Assembly: GCA_947451425.1 (NCBI GenBank) | Contig: CANGAC010000005.1 | Span: 1-41,093 of the forward strand | Length of the DNA stretch: 41,093 nucleotides | Reading direction: 5' to 3' | Origin: Bacteriovoracaceae bacterium | GTDB taxonomy: Bacteria > Bdellovibrionota > Bacteriovoracia > Bacteriovoracales > Bacteriovoracaceae | In this document: piece by piece, positions 28,277 to 38,163 of the stretch | Position numbering within the stretch: the first letter of the stretch is position 1 | How the letters are laid out: every line of letters begins with the position of its first letter | Made by a program: the position numbers and the translations under genes | Notes under the pieces: generated by a model | Seen by the model: only the letters and a program-made list of their open reading frames with translations | Database searches by the model: none | Told to the model about the DNA's origin: nothing

Positions 28277-28813
28277 ATGCGTTACTTAGCTACATACGCA
28301 CTTTTCTTCTCGGCTGCGGCCCTCGCTTCTGGAAACGGCGGACATCACGGTTCAGCAGGTGATCTTGTTGCTCCGGCCGTGAACGTTGCTCTCCTCGTGG
28401 GTTTTCTCGTTTGGAAACTCAAGAAGCCCCTGAACGATATGTTCACGAAGAAAGCTGAAGAGATCACGAACACTCTTGAGCGCGCGAGCCTGAAAGCAAA
28501 AGAAGCTCAGATGATGCTCGAAAACGAGCAGAGAAAAATCACGAATCTTTCTACGGAAATGAAAACTCTCGCTGATCAGTCTGATGCTGACGTTAAGACA
28601 TACGAAAAAAATCTCGCCCGCGAGACAGAAGAAAAAATCCAGAAGATGAAAACAGACGCAACTTCAAAAATTGCTGCTGATAAAAAAGCCATCATGGATG
28701 AGCTCAATGCGGAACTTCTGAACCAGGTGATCGCGAAGACAAAAACGACAATCAAGACAAACAAAGATTTCCAGAGCAAAGCTTCGAACAAGCTTCTTCA
28801 AGGACTTAAATAA
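28277..28813 (+). CDS. atpF: ATP synthase Fo subunit b with signal-peptide-like N terminus
   Basis: A 178-aa second peripheral-stalk subunit. Residues 1-18 (MRYLATYALFFSAAALAS) look like a cleavable signal peptide. A short Gly/His segment (GNGGHHGSAG) follows, then the real membrane helix (about 31-48, APAVNVALLVGFLVWKL) and a long coiled coil that reaches the delta-binding end. The signal sequence before the anchor is unusual compared with the E. coli b subunit. The stop shares one base with the atpH start (TAATG). Confidence 0.88.
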   Translation: MRYLATYALFFSAAALASGNGGHHGSAGDLVAPAVNVALLVGFLVWKLKKPLNDMFTKKAEEITNTLERASLKAKEAQMMLENEQRKITNLSTEMKTLADQSDADVKTYEKNLARETEEKIQKMKTDATSKIAADKKAIMDELNAELLNQVIAKTKTTIKTNKDFQSKASNKLLQGLK

Positions 28814-29352
28814 TGAGAGAGCAAGCCGTTGCCCGCGTTTACGCCAAGTCACTTCTTGAGCTTGGAGATGAAAAGAAAATCAATATCGCTGATGAGCTCA
28901 CAAAACTCACAGAGGTCATCAATAAGTCTAACGACCTTGAGAACATCATGTTTCTCGAACTCTTCACGATGGAAGAGAAGAAAGGGGTTTTTGGCGAAGT
29001 GGCCAAGAAGCTCAACCTTTCTCCCATCACGACTGAGACGATTCGTTATCTGATCGACGAAAAAAGAATCGGCATCCTTCCTCTCATTATTAAAGAGGTG
29101 ATTGTGATGGACGATGAACGTCGTGGTTTCATGAAGGGAACAATCGAAGGCTCTGATGCCCAGATTGATCCTGCCTTCAAGGCGAAGATCGAATCATTCC
29201 TCAAGGGGAAACTCGGTCGCGATCCGCACCTTGAATACGTTCAGAATCCGAAACTCTCTGCAGGTTACAAAGTCACAGTAGAAGATCTGCAGCTGGACGC
29301 GTCTCTCGACAACCAACTTGAACAATTTAAACAATCCGTTTTAGGCGAATAA
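28813..29352 (+). CDS. atpH: ATP synthase F1 subunit delta
   Basis: A 179-aa subunit joining the top of the alpha/beta hexamer to the b stalk. The N-terminal helical domain begins REQAVARVYAKSLLEL, and the C-terminal part includes the conserved NPKLSAGYKVTVEDLQLDASLDNQLEQF. Length matches the family. It is coupled to atpF by a one-base overlap. Confidence 0.94.
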   Translation: MREQAVARVYAKSLLELGDEKKINIADELTKLTEVINKSNDLENIMFLELFTMEEKKGVFGEVAKKLNLSPITTETIRYLIDEKRIGILPLIIKEVIVMDDERRGFMKGTIEGSDAQIDPAFKAKIESFLKGKLGRDPHLEYVQNPKLSAGYKVTVEDLQLDASLDNQLEQFKQSVLGE

Positions 29353-29380
29353 TTTTACCCACAAAAGGGAAGGATTTTAG

Positions 29381-30895
29381 ATGAGCACATCAATTAGACC
29401 TGAAGAAATCACAGGAATCATCAAGGATAGAATCGCGAATTTCGAATCGCGCCTCCAGATGAACGAAATCGGTACCGTTCTCACCATCGGTGATGGTGTG
29501 GCCCGCGTTTTCGGTCTCAAGAACGTTCTCGCTGGAGAGCTCGTTGAGTTCGAAGGTGGAGTTAAGGGAATGGTTCTTAACCTTGAATCAAATAACGTAG
29601 GTATCGTTGTTCTCGGTAACGACGAATCTATTAAAGAAGGCTCAACTGTTAAGCGTACAGAAAAAATCGTTTCTGTTCCGGTTGGCGACGCTCTTCTTGG
29701 CCGCGTAGTAAACGCAATCGGCGAGCCGATCGATGGTCAGGGCGAAATCAAGACAACTACTTTCCGTAACGTGGAAATCAAGGCTCCGGGAATTATTGCC
29801 CGTAAGTCAGTTCACGAGCCAATGCAGACAGGGATCAAAGCAATCGATGCCATGATTCCGATCGGTCGTGGTCAGCGCGAACTTATCATTGGTGACCGTA
29901 AGACTGGTAAGACAGCAGTTGCCGTCGATACGATCATCAACCAGAAAGGCAAAGACGTTGTTTGTGTATACGTGGCCATCGGTCAGAAGCAATCAACAGT
30001 TCGTCAGGTTTATCAAAAGCTCCTCGAAGCAGGCGCTCTTGAATATACAATCATCGTATCAGCGACAGCTTCTCACTCAGCTCCGCTTCAGTACCTCGCT
30101 CCGTACACTGGCTGTACAATGGGCGAATTCTACCGCGACCAGGGCAAGCACGCTCTCATCGTCTATGATGATCTTACAAAACAATCTCAGGCTTATCGTC
30201 AGCTCTCTCTCCTTCTTCGCCGTCCACCAGGGCGTGAAGCATTCCCGGGAGACGTTTTCTACATTCACTCAAGACTTCTTGAGCGCGCATGTAAGGTGAA
30301 CGATGAACTTGGTGCCGGTTCACTCACAGCTCTTCCGATCATCGAAACTCAGGAAGGCGACGTTGCTGCTTACATTCCAACAAACGTAATTTCGATCACA
30401 GATGGTCAGATCTATCTCGAGTCGGATCTCTTCAACTCCGGTATCCGTCCAGCGGTTAACGTTGGTCTCTCGGTATCGCGCGTGGGTGGTTCTGCTCAGA
30501 TTAAAGCGATGAAGAAAGTTGCGGGTACACTCCGTCTAGATCTCGCTCAGTACCGCGAGCTCGCAGCGTTTGCTCAGTTCGGTTCAGATCTCGACGAAGC
30601 GACTCAGCGTCAGCTGAATCGTGGTGCTCGCCTGGTTGAACTTCTCAAGCAAGCTCAGTACTCACCTATGGATGTTATCGATCAATCAGTTTCGATCTTC
30701 GCAGCAACTAAAGGTTACTTCGATGCGATTCCGGTTTCTAAAATCCGTCAGGTTGAAACTGATCTCCTCGCCATGCTCAACAGCCGCCATGCGGACCTGA
30801 TGAACGGCATGAGAAAAGACAAGCAGATGTCTCCTGAGGCCGAAGCGAAAGTGACAGACCTCATTAAGGGTTTTGTTTCTAGCTACAAGGTTTAA
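29381..30895 (+). CDS. atpA: ATP synthase F1 subunit alpha
   Basis: A 504-aa non-catalytic nucleotide-binding subunit. P-loop GDRKTGKT is at 171-178; the family blocks [55 protein letters not shown] and [27 protein letters not shown] are all present. A ribosome site (GGGAAGGA) precedes the ATG. Length is typical. Confidence 0.99.
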   Translation: MSTSIRPEEITGIIKDRIANFESRLQMNEIGTVLTIGDGVARVFGLKNVLAGELVEFEGGVKGMVLNLESNNVGIVVLGNDESIKEGSTVKRTEKIVSVPVGDALLGRVVNAIGEPIDGQGEIKTTTFRNVEIKAPGIIARKSVHEPMQTGIKAIDAMIPIGRGQRELIIGDRKTGKTAVAVDTIINQKGKDVVCVYVAIGQKQSTVRQVYQKLLEAGALEYTIIVSATASHSAPLQYLAPYTGCTMGEFYRDQGKHALIVYDDLTKQSQAYRQLSLLLRRPPGREAFPGDVFYIHSRLLERACKVNDELGAGSLTALPIIETQEGDVAAYIPTNVISITDGQIYLESDLFNSGIRPAVNVGLSVSRVGGSAQIKAMKKVAGTLRLDLAQYRELAAFAQFGSDLDEATQRQLNRGARLVELLKQAQYSPMDVIDQSVSIFAATKGYFDAIPVSKIRQVETDLLAMLNSRHADLMNGMRKDKQMSPEAEAKVTDLIKGFVSSYKV

Positions 30896-30912
30896 TTTAA
30901 GGATTTAAGACC

Positions 30913-31782
30913 ATGGCAAATATTAAAGAGCTTAAAAAGAAGATCAAAAGTACCAAAGGTACTTTCAAGATCACGAAAGCGATGAAGCTGGTTTCAGCTT
31001 CAAAGCTCAATAAGGCTCAAGCCAGAATCTTAGGTCTCCGTCCTTACTCGACTGAACTTGAAGAAACTGTTCGCACAGTTGCTGCCCTCGCTACGGACTA
31101 TACAAATACGTATTTCACCCAGCGGGAAAACAAGCAGTCGGTAGTTCTCGTGATTTCTTCAGACAAGGGCCTTGCTGGTGGTTACAACTCTCAGCTCGGA
31201 AAAACAGTCAGAAGATTTATTGCCGAGAAGCCGGATGAAGATCTTAAGTTTTTCTGGATTGGGAAAAAAGTCAGAGACCTTCTTGCAAAAGAAGTGAACG
31301 CTGGCAAAACATTTACTTTTGCGAAGGCAGAGCCGACTTACGAAGAAATTCGGAAAGTTGCTGATGAACTCGGACAGATGTTTATGACTGGTGAAGTGGG
31401 CAAGGTGTACGTCGCGTACAACTCATTCATTTCAGCGATCGCATTTGATTCGAAAGTCAGACAGCTTCTTCCGATGCAGGTTTCTGCTCACGACAAAGAT
31501 ACCATCAAGACGAAATATCCTTACGATTTCAAGTATGAGCCGGGTGCAGCTGAAATCCTGGATACTCTGGTGCCGGAAGTTTATCTCACGACTGTTTATA
31601 CCTGCATGCTCGATGCGATTGCGTCTGAACACGGCTCTCGTATGAACGCGATGGAAAATGCCTCGAAGAACAGTAAAGAAGTGATTAAGAAGTTATCTTT
31701 AAAAATGAATAAGATGAGACAGGCCCGTATTACAACTGAGTTGATCGAAGTTGTTTCCGGTGCTGAATCTCTCAACGGTTAA
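30913..31782 (+). CDS. atpG: ATP synthase F1 subunit gamma
   Basis: A 289-aa central rotor shaft. The N-terminal helix (MANIKELKKKIKSTKGTFKITKAMKLVSASKL) and the C-terminal helix ending MRQARITTELIEVVSGAESL form the coiled coil inside the hexamer. The segment SDKGLAGGYN is the conserved Rossmann-like part. It follows atpA by 17 bases. Confidence 0.98.
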   Translation: MANIKELKKKIKSTKGTFKITKAMKLVSASKLNKAQARILGLRPYSTELEETVRTVAALATDYTNTYFTQRENKQSVVLVISSDKGLAGGYNSQLGKTVRRFIAEKPDEDLKFFWIGKKVRDLLAKEVNAGKTFTFAKAEPTYEEIRKVADELGQMFMTGEVGKVYVAYNSFISAIAFDSKVRQLLPMQVSAHDKDTIKTKYPYDFKYEPGAAEILDTLVPEVYLTTVYTCMLDAIASEHGSRMNAMENASKNSKEVIKKLSLKMNKMRQARITTELIEVVSGAESLNG

Positions 31783-33213
<1,431 letters not shown>

Positions 33214-33215
33214 TT

Positions 33216-33629
33216 ATGGCATCAGCCTTTAAGCTCAACCTCTATACACCTAAAGGTGTCGTGATTAGAGACCTTGAGTGTAACGACATTGTGATCCCAA
33301 CTGTTCGCGGGGAGATTAACATTCTCCCCGAACACACTCACATCCTCACGGAGTTGAGCACGGGAATCCTTACGGCGAAGACTGTGAATGGAGTACGTCA
33401 TTTCTCGGTAACTGCGGGCCTCTGCCGCGTACTTGCCGATACTGTGACCATTCTTTCATTCACATCAGAGCGCGCTGAGGATGTTGATCTCGAGCGGGCA
33501 AAATCTGCCAAGGCTAAAGCCATGGACAGACTTTCCGGCAAGGAATCGCTTACTGATGTAGATCTTCTTAAGTTCCGCCGTAAGCTCGAGAGAGCTGAAA
33601 TGCGCTTAAGAGCTGCAAACTTACGTTAA
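33216..33629 (+). CDS. atpC: ATP synthase F1 subunit epsilon
   Basis: A 137-aa subunit at the foot of the rotor that can inhibit ATP hydrolysis. The N-terminal beta-sandwich includes FKLNLYTPKGVVIRDLECNDIVIPTVRGEINILPEHTHILTEL, followed by the helical hairpin (DLERAKSAKAKAMDRLSG... KLERAEMRLRAANLR). It is the last gene of the operon and ends just before a strong terminator. Confidence 0.96.
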   Translation: MASAFKLNLYTPKGVVIRDLECNDIVIPTVRGEINILPEHTHILTELSTGILTAKTVNGVRHFSVTAGLCRVLADTVTILSFTSERAEDVDLERAKSAKAKAMDRLSGKESLTDVDLLKFRRKLERAEMRLRAANLR

Positions 33630-33633
33630 TCTT

Positions 33634-33664
33634 AAAGGGTCCCTCACGGGACCCTTTTTTTTGT
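33634..33664 (+). terminator. Intrinsic terminator of the ATP synthase operon
   Basis: The stem AAAGGGTCCC / TCAC / GGGACCCTTT is followed by a run of eight T in total. It begins 5 bases after the atpC stop and fits a rho-independent terminator closely. Confidence 0.93.
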
Positions 33665-33702
33665 AAATTTTTCAATTTCTCTCCCCAAAATTCAAATCCT
33701 CG

Positions 33703-33708
33703 TATAAT
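33703..33708 (+). promoter_or_regulatory. Perfect -10 box before the small secreted protein genes
   Basis: A perfect TATAAT lies 26 bases before the GTG start at 33734, just after the atpC terminator. No convincing -35 is found 16-18 bases upstream. It probably drives the two secreted-protein genes that follow. Confidence 0.45.
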
Positions 33709-33733
33709 CGGCCCACTTCAAAACGAGGTCCCT

Positions 33734-34222
33734 GTGAAAAATGCATTCCTGACTCTCGCTCTTAGCATCTCCTTCTCTGCGCTCGCGGGTCAGCACGAGG
33801 TGCCGGGATTCAAGGTGAGCACAGTTGATTTTGAAGGTTCTCAGAAAGTTTCACAGGATGGCAGATGTACTCTCAAGCGGGAAGACTGGACGGGTGAGGC
33901 CTGGTACTCGCTCTATCTCTATGATCAGAGAGACAGCAATTTCCAGGGAAGCCTTGCAATCAGAAATATTGAAAACGGAATTGAGCTTATTGCCGCTGAA
34001 GATATTAACGAAAACTGCTCTATCGAAGTCACGAAAAACGGAAATCAAAAAACGGTAACGGAAAAGTGTGACCGGTTTGTGGCCCACGAAAAGATTTCTC
34101 TGACGACGGATAGTGAAGGCTTGATTCAAGTAATCGCGATTGAGAAAAATGAAGCGGGAATCGGCGGGCACAGTATTCCCTTCCCTTACGTTTATAATAA
34201 AAAAATCACCTGTAAATTTTAG
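33734..34222 (+). CDS. Small secreted protein, unknown function
   Basis: A 162-aa protein starting with GTG after GAGG. The signal peptide is 1-18 (AFLTLALSISFSALAG). The mature part is mostly beta-strand in character and has four cysteines (in GRCTLKRE, NENCSIEV, TEKCDRF and ITCKF), consistent with two disulphides in the periplasm or outside the cell. I recognise no domain. It lies 6 bases before another secreted protein gene, and the ribosome site of that gene overlaps its stop codon, so the pair is probably co-expressed. Confidence 0.75.
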   Translation: MKNAFLTLALSISFSALAGQHEVPGFKVSTVDFEGSQKVSQDGRCTLKREDWTGEAWYSLYLYDQRDSNFQGSLAIRNIENGIELIAAEDINENCSIEVTKNGNQKTVTEKCDRFVAHEKISLTTDSEGLIQVIAIEKNEAGIGGHSIPFPYVYNKKITCKF

Positions 34223-34228
34223 GACCAT

Positions 34229-34720
34229 ATGAAAACCATGATGACTGCCATTCTTCTTTCACTTTCCTTTGCTGCTGTTTCGGCACCAGTGAAAACCTGT
34301 AACACGACTCTTTCCATGCCGGGTGAAACTCCGGTTCCGACGAAGATGGAAATTTTTGATGTCGGAGGAACACTAAAAGCAACTGTAACCCAGACGGTTG
34401 ACGGGCAGACCAATTCCTATGATGACAAGGCCACAATTGGTGACTATCCGGTAAGAGAGGGGCTAACAGAAGAGACGGATGTGGAAGATCTCAATCCCGC
34501 TGAGTCCCTGGTGGTTCATGCCATGACCCTTGAAAACGATCCCGTGTTTGAAGGAAAGATCAGATCGGGTGTTGCCCTCAAGAAAGTCCGTGCAGCGAAG
34601 GTCTACACTGTTGGTGAAACCACGAACATGGGTGGAACAGCTATCGTTGAGGCCCGCGATTCAAGAGGCAAGGCCCTCGGATCTTATCTCGGTGGCTTTC
34701 TCGTCAGTCCCTGCAAGTAA
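34229..34720 (+). CDS. Small secreted protein, unknown function
   Basis: A 163-aa protein with a signal peptide (1-18, ILLSLSFAAVSA) and a mature beta-rich domain with two cysteines (Cys24 in KTCNTT and a Cys next to the last residue), which could close a single long-range disulphide. I recognise no family. The size and arrangement mirror the preceding gene, but I see no clear sequence similarity between them. Confidence 0.75.
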   Translation: MKTMMTAILLSLSFAAVSAPVKTCNTTLSMPGETPVPTKMEIFDVGGTLKATVTQTVDGQTNSYDDKATIGDYPVREGLTEETDVEDLNPAESLVVHAMTLENDPVFEGKIRSGVALKKVRAAKVYTVGETTNMGGTAIVEARDSRGKALGSYLGGFLVSPCK

Positions 34721-34722
34721 TT

Positions 34723-34736
34723 GGTCCTATGGGGGC
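34723..34736. repeat. 14-bp dyad copy 7, intergenic, one mismatch
   Basis: GGTCCTATGGGGGC differs from the consensus only in the core (CTATGG). It lies just after a secreted-protein stop codon and one base before a 20-bp inverted repeat. Confidence 0.6.
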
Positions 34737-34737
34737 A

Positions 34738-34757
34738 TGCCTACTCGTGAGTAGGCA
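34738..34757. repeat. Near-perfect 20-bp inverted repeat
   Basis: TGCCTACTCGTGAGTAGGCA has 9-bp arms around GT. It lies 17 bases after a secreted-protein stop codon and 80 bases before the 660-aa orphan gene. There is no T run, so it is not an ordinary terminator. It could be an operator or an RNA hairpin. A variant 14-bp dyad ends one base before it. Confidence 0.7.
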
Positions 34758-34837
34758 GCCGTGGCTAATCAAAAACGAACATCAAGCATAAGAGAATGTG
34801 ACGCTTTACGAGCAATGTACCTTAAACTTCTAGGTAT

Positions 34838-36820
34838 ATGTCTCTTCTGTTGTCACGGATGATAACTTCTATCACGCTTGTATTCTGCCTCGTCGTAGGT
34901 GTGGCAGGCGTTCGTATTCTTTCAACAGACAATACTGAAATCACATTTGATTCAAGCTACATGGACCTTTTCGAAACTCCTTCAGTAGAAGCTTCGAATG
35001 TCATTGCTCTATCTGCTCCGGAAATGAGCTTTTCTGAAATCAAGATTCCGGTTGCTCCACGAGCTGTGGCAGTGAAGAGAAAACCGATTATGAAAAGAGT
35101 GGTTGTTGCGGCAGTTGAGCCGGTGGAAATTAAGGTTCAGCCCTCTGAACTTCCGTTCCATGAGCCAGTGAAGCTTAAGCGGATTGAATTCAACGGAGAG
35201 CTTCTGGTCAACATCGCGTCTCTTTATAGAGATGTTGCAGTTGAAGAAAAAGTTCTGGTAGCTGATGTAGTAAAAGAAGAAATCAAAGACGAAGTGAAGA
35301 CGGTTCAGTCAGCAGACAAGGCTGCGGTTGCTGATGCTGCCGATCCTGAGTTCTTTGAATATGAAGAAAAGATTGCTCCGGCCGAAGAAACGGTTGTTGG
35401 TTCAGCAGCTCCAGAAAAAATCATTAAAGAAGAAATTGTTGTTCATAACACTGAGATGAAAAAAGAAGTCGTTCAGGAAAGCAACCTGATCGCTTTTGAC
35501 TACTCAGGGTTAAAGCAGGATATCCAGGACAACAAAGTGCCGACGGTATCCATGGTGGATACTCACAAGAAAGGTAAGTCGCCTTCTCAGGGACAATCGA
35601 CCGATAAGCTGGTGGCCCAGGAAGAAGACGATCAACCAGAAAAGTCTCTTGCTCCTAAGTCTCCGGTCTACAATGCGCAGATGACTATCCTCGGGATGGC
35701 CACCGATCTTAAACACACAGATTCTATTAGTAGTTTTGAAGTCCGCTTCCAGGATAATACTTCTGAAGTCATTGAAGACTATGGTGATGGAGAAGTAACT
35801 CTCTCTGTAGCAATGGCCCATCCAAAAATGACGAGATCCATGGTTCTTTTAAAGAGAGGCTTTGCCCCTACAAACACTGACCTTATCTTAGAAGATGGCG
35901 CCAGCCGAGTTTCTCTCCCGGTCATGGGACAGGAACAGTTTGACGAACTTCTGAATGCTTTTGAAAGCCGTGGCCCTATAGGGGCAGTACTTGTTGAACT
36001 TGCCGATGAAACGGAAATGGCCCAACTGGATGTTCCGTTCGGAAAAGTCATCACACTTGATGGCGACATGAAAGAAACAACGAGTGATGATTTCCGCTAT
36101 CAGCTCTTCCTGGGTGTGAAGGCCGGGAACGCGCTTCTTTCTTATGTTCACGGGAACGAAAAAACTTCAAAAATCATCCACGTTCATGAGCGCGAACTTA
36201 CGTATGAGTCGAATTTCTTTGAAAAAGAAAATCTAAAGAAAGTCAGCCTGTTCCAGGAAGACCTTCTTACTCGCGAAAAAACACCTCTCATTATTGCGTC
36301 TGAAAACGTAAAAGTCTTTGCGACCAACATCCAGGGTGAAAAGCTGAATCAGAATACCTATAAAATCGATTTCGGCAGAAAGCTTCTTGGTGGGCGCAAC
36401 TATCTTGAGCTCACGCATGAAGCTGAACCGGTATTTGTCGGGACAACGGATATTTCTGATCTTTCTGTTCCCACAGAAAGCTTTATGAGACATGTTCTTA
36501 GCTCGCTCCCTGATAATAAGCTTGGGAACCGCTGCTCGATCCAGGTCAATGTGAAGAGACCTGTTTCAGAAGTGGTTGTGGCATCTGAATCTGTTGGTGA
36601 TGCCCTCATGACAACGTCTCAGTATCTGGATGCTGACGGAAAATTCTATGATTCCGCGAGCGAGAAGACCCGCAAGGTCATCATTTTCGGCGAAAATCAG
36701 AATTCTGATTCTCACTATATGGATGGCAAAGTGAATGTGCGGATTGATTACATGGATGGAAGTACTGACTTCCTGGGGACTTACTGCTCCCCGAATTCTT
36801 ATCTCGTCGAGCAGCTCTGA
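34838..36820 (+). CDS. Membrane-anchored 660-aa orphan protein with charged linker and beta-rich C-terminal part
   Basis: I do not recognise this protein. Residues about 9-26 (ITSITLVFCLVVGVAGVR) form an N-terminal anchor or signal. From about 50 to 275 there is low-complexity sequence rich in Val, Lys, Glu, Ala and Pro, typical of an extended linker spanning the periplasm. From about 280 to the end the sequence alternates hydrophobic and polar residues, with many DG and GD turns, suggesting several beta-sandwich domains. Two cysteines near the end could pair (NRCSIQV and GTYCSPN). One 14-bp dyad is inside it (35972-35985). The 3' end overlaps the convergent MltD gene by 22 bases. TACCT/AGGTA arms (34818-34836) could hide the weak ribosome site. 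Confidence 0.8.
   Translation: MSLLLSRMITSITLVFCLVVGVAGVRILSTDNTEITFDSSYMDLFETPSVEASNVIALSAPEMSFSEIKIPVAPRAVAVKRKPIMKRVVVAAVEPVEIKVQPSELPFHEPVKLKRIEFNGELLVNIASLYRDVAVEEKVLVADVVKEEIKDEVKTVQSADKAAVADAADPEFFEYEEKIAPAEETVVGSAAPEKIIKEEIVVHNTEMKKEVVQESNLIAFDYSGLKQDIQDNKVPTVSMVDTHKKGKSPSQGQSTDKLVAQEEDDQPEKSLAPKSPVYNAQMTILGMATDLKHTDSISSFEVRFQDNTSEVIEDYGDGEVTLSVAMAHPKMTRSMVLLKRGFAPTNTDLILEDGASRVSLPVMGQEQFDELLNAFESRGPIGAVLVELADETEMAQLDVPFGKVITLDGDMKETTSDDFRYQLFLGVKAGNALLSYVHGNEKTSKIIHVHERELTYESNFFEKENLKKVSLFQEDLLTREKTPLIIASENVKVFATNIQGEKLNQNTYKIDFGRKLLGGRNYLELTHEAEPVFVGTTDISDLSVPTESFMRHVLSSLPDNKLGNRCSIQVNVKRPVSEVVVASESVGDALMTTSQYLDADGKFYDSASEKTRKVIIFGENQNSDSHYMDGKVNVRIDYMDGSTDFLGTYCSPNSYLVEQL
35972..35985. 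repeat. 14-bp dyad copy 8
   Basis: GGCCCTATAGGGGC encodes GPIGA at residues 379-383 of the 660-aa orphan protein. Confidence 0.8.
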
Positions 36821-38163
36821 TTTTTTAAATACCCCGACCATTCCTTAGGTTTCTTCTTGATGATCGTCTGATCATCCAGCTTCAAGAATTTAGATGCGGG
36901 CAAGCGCGACTTCGTTGAGATGATGGTTCCACGAGGATAGATCTTCTTAAAGTCGCGGATGTGATCATTATAAAAGGCAATTTCATCGAGGTGAATCGCT
37001 CCCACTTCTTTATCAATTCGCATCGGGCATTTTGTGAGGGAGAACTGCAGGTTTTCTTCTCCATCAGGTCTTTCTGTCTGGCGGATCCCGGGAAAGAGTT
37101 CCTCTTCGTAGGCGAGAACATGGGCGAGGGCGAGAAACTCGGAGAAGAAATTCTTCGAAGCAAATCCAAAGGTTTCGGACTGACTGCTTCGGATAATATC
37201 TTCGAGTCTCACATCCAGTGAGGCGAGTTTTCTGCGGGAATTCAGGAGATGCTTTGTTCCGGAATTATAGGAGGTAACCGTGAGATCCCATTTTTTCATG
37301 ATCTTATGATTTTCGAAAAGTAGGTTGGCCGCCGCGATGGAAGAGAGACCCACGTTAGAACGATAGTCCATAAGTGTAGAACGTCGCGGAAGATAGTAGC
37401 TCGAGATAAGGGGCATGAACTGCCAGACCCCAAGAGCACTGACTTTTGAATGGGCCTTGGGATTAAAACTCGATTCGAGGAAAGGAATCGATGTGAGTTC
37501 TGAGGGAAGGCCGCGCTTCTCGAAATAGGCCTTGAGAAAAGTCTGATAGGGAAGAGAGCGAATGAGTCCGGCTTGGATGAAATCTCTTTGCCCGGTCTGA
37601 ACCCGCAGATGATCACGAAGCTTTGTAAAAAATGAAATCCGCGAAGCTTTTTCTGAGGGAAGTTCAGTTCCGCTGTTTTTAATCGCTTTGAATATTTCCC
37701 GCGAAGCTGGCTCCATGTTGAAAGGATCTTTCGTCAGAAGCTCGAGTGTTGACCTGATATCATCCTGTCTCTCGCGGGAAAGTTTCTGCTGAAGAACATA
37801 AAGCGTATTTGAGTTGAGACCTTTCTTCTTCAGTGCCGAAAAATCGAGAACCTTGTAAATGATAGAGAGGTTATTCTTGTCGTGAATCGCAACCTGGGTG
37901 GAATCCAGGCGCGTGTAAATGAGAAACCAGAAGCGGACATTGGGATAATAGAATTTTGAGACATGAAAAACAGGATTTACTCTTTTGTCGTAGTCATTCA
38001 GGTACGGATCGACAACCTTGGGTGAGTAAAATGGAAGTTCCACCACATCGTCTTCACTTTTAGATGGTGAGACTCGGCCGCCCAGCTCAAACCCAAAAAA
38101 CGGGTCAGAAGATGTGACAAAAAAGAGCGCGAGAATTGTAAGGGTAACGTACTTCGCGATCAT
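36799..38163 (-). CDS. MltD-like membrane-bound lytic murein transglycosylase
   Basis: A 454-aa exported protein with a signal peptide (about 1-22). The catalytic SLT domain lies at about 210-330: Glu230 in PFLESSFNPKA is the catalytic acid, followed by ALGVWQFMP (243-251) and the substrate-groove motif TSYNSG (297-302). This matches MltD-type enzymes, which cleave the MurNAc-GlcNAc bond of peptidoglycan to form 1,6-anhydro ends. An N-terminal helical region precedes the domain. I see no clear LysM repeat, only a short region near the end resembling the MltD linker. The start overlaps the patatin stop as ATGA. In a predator it could act on self or prey wall. Confidence 0.88.
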   Translation of the reverse strand: MIAKYVTLTILALFFVTSSDPFFGFELGGRVSPSKSEDDVVELPFYSPKVVDPYLNDYDKRVNPVFHVSKFYYPNVRFWFLIYTRLDSTQVAIHDKNNLSIIYKVLDFSALKKKGLNSNTLYVLQQKLSRERQDDIRSTLELLTKDPFNMEPASREIFKAIKNSGTELPSEKASRISFFTKLRDHLRVQTGQRDFIQAGLIRSLPYQTFLKAYFEKRGLPSELTSIPFLESSFNPKAHSKVSALGVWQFMPLISSYYLPRRSTLMDYRSNVGLSSIAAANLLFENHKIMKKWDLTVTSYNSGTKHLLNSRRKLASLDVRLEDIIRSSQSETFGFASKNFFSEFLALAHVLAYEEELFPGIRQTERPDGEENLQFSLTKCPMRIDKEVGAIHLDEIAFYNDHIRDFKKIYPRGTIISTKSRLPASKFLKLDDQTIIKKKPKEWSGYLKNQSCSTR

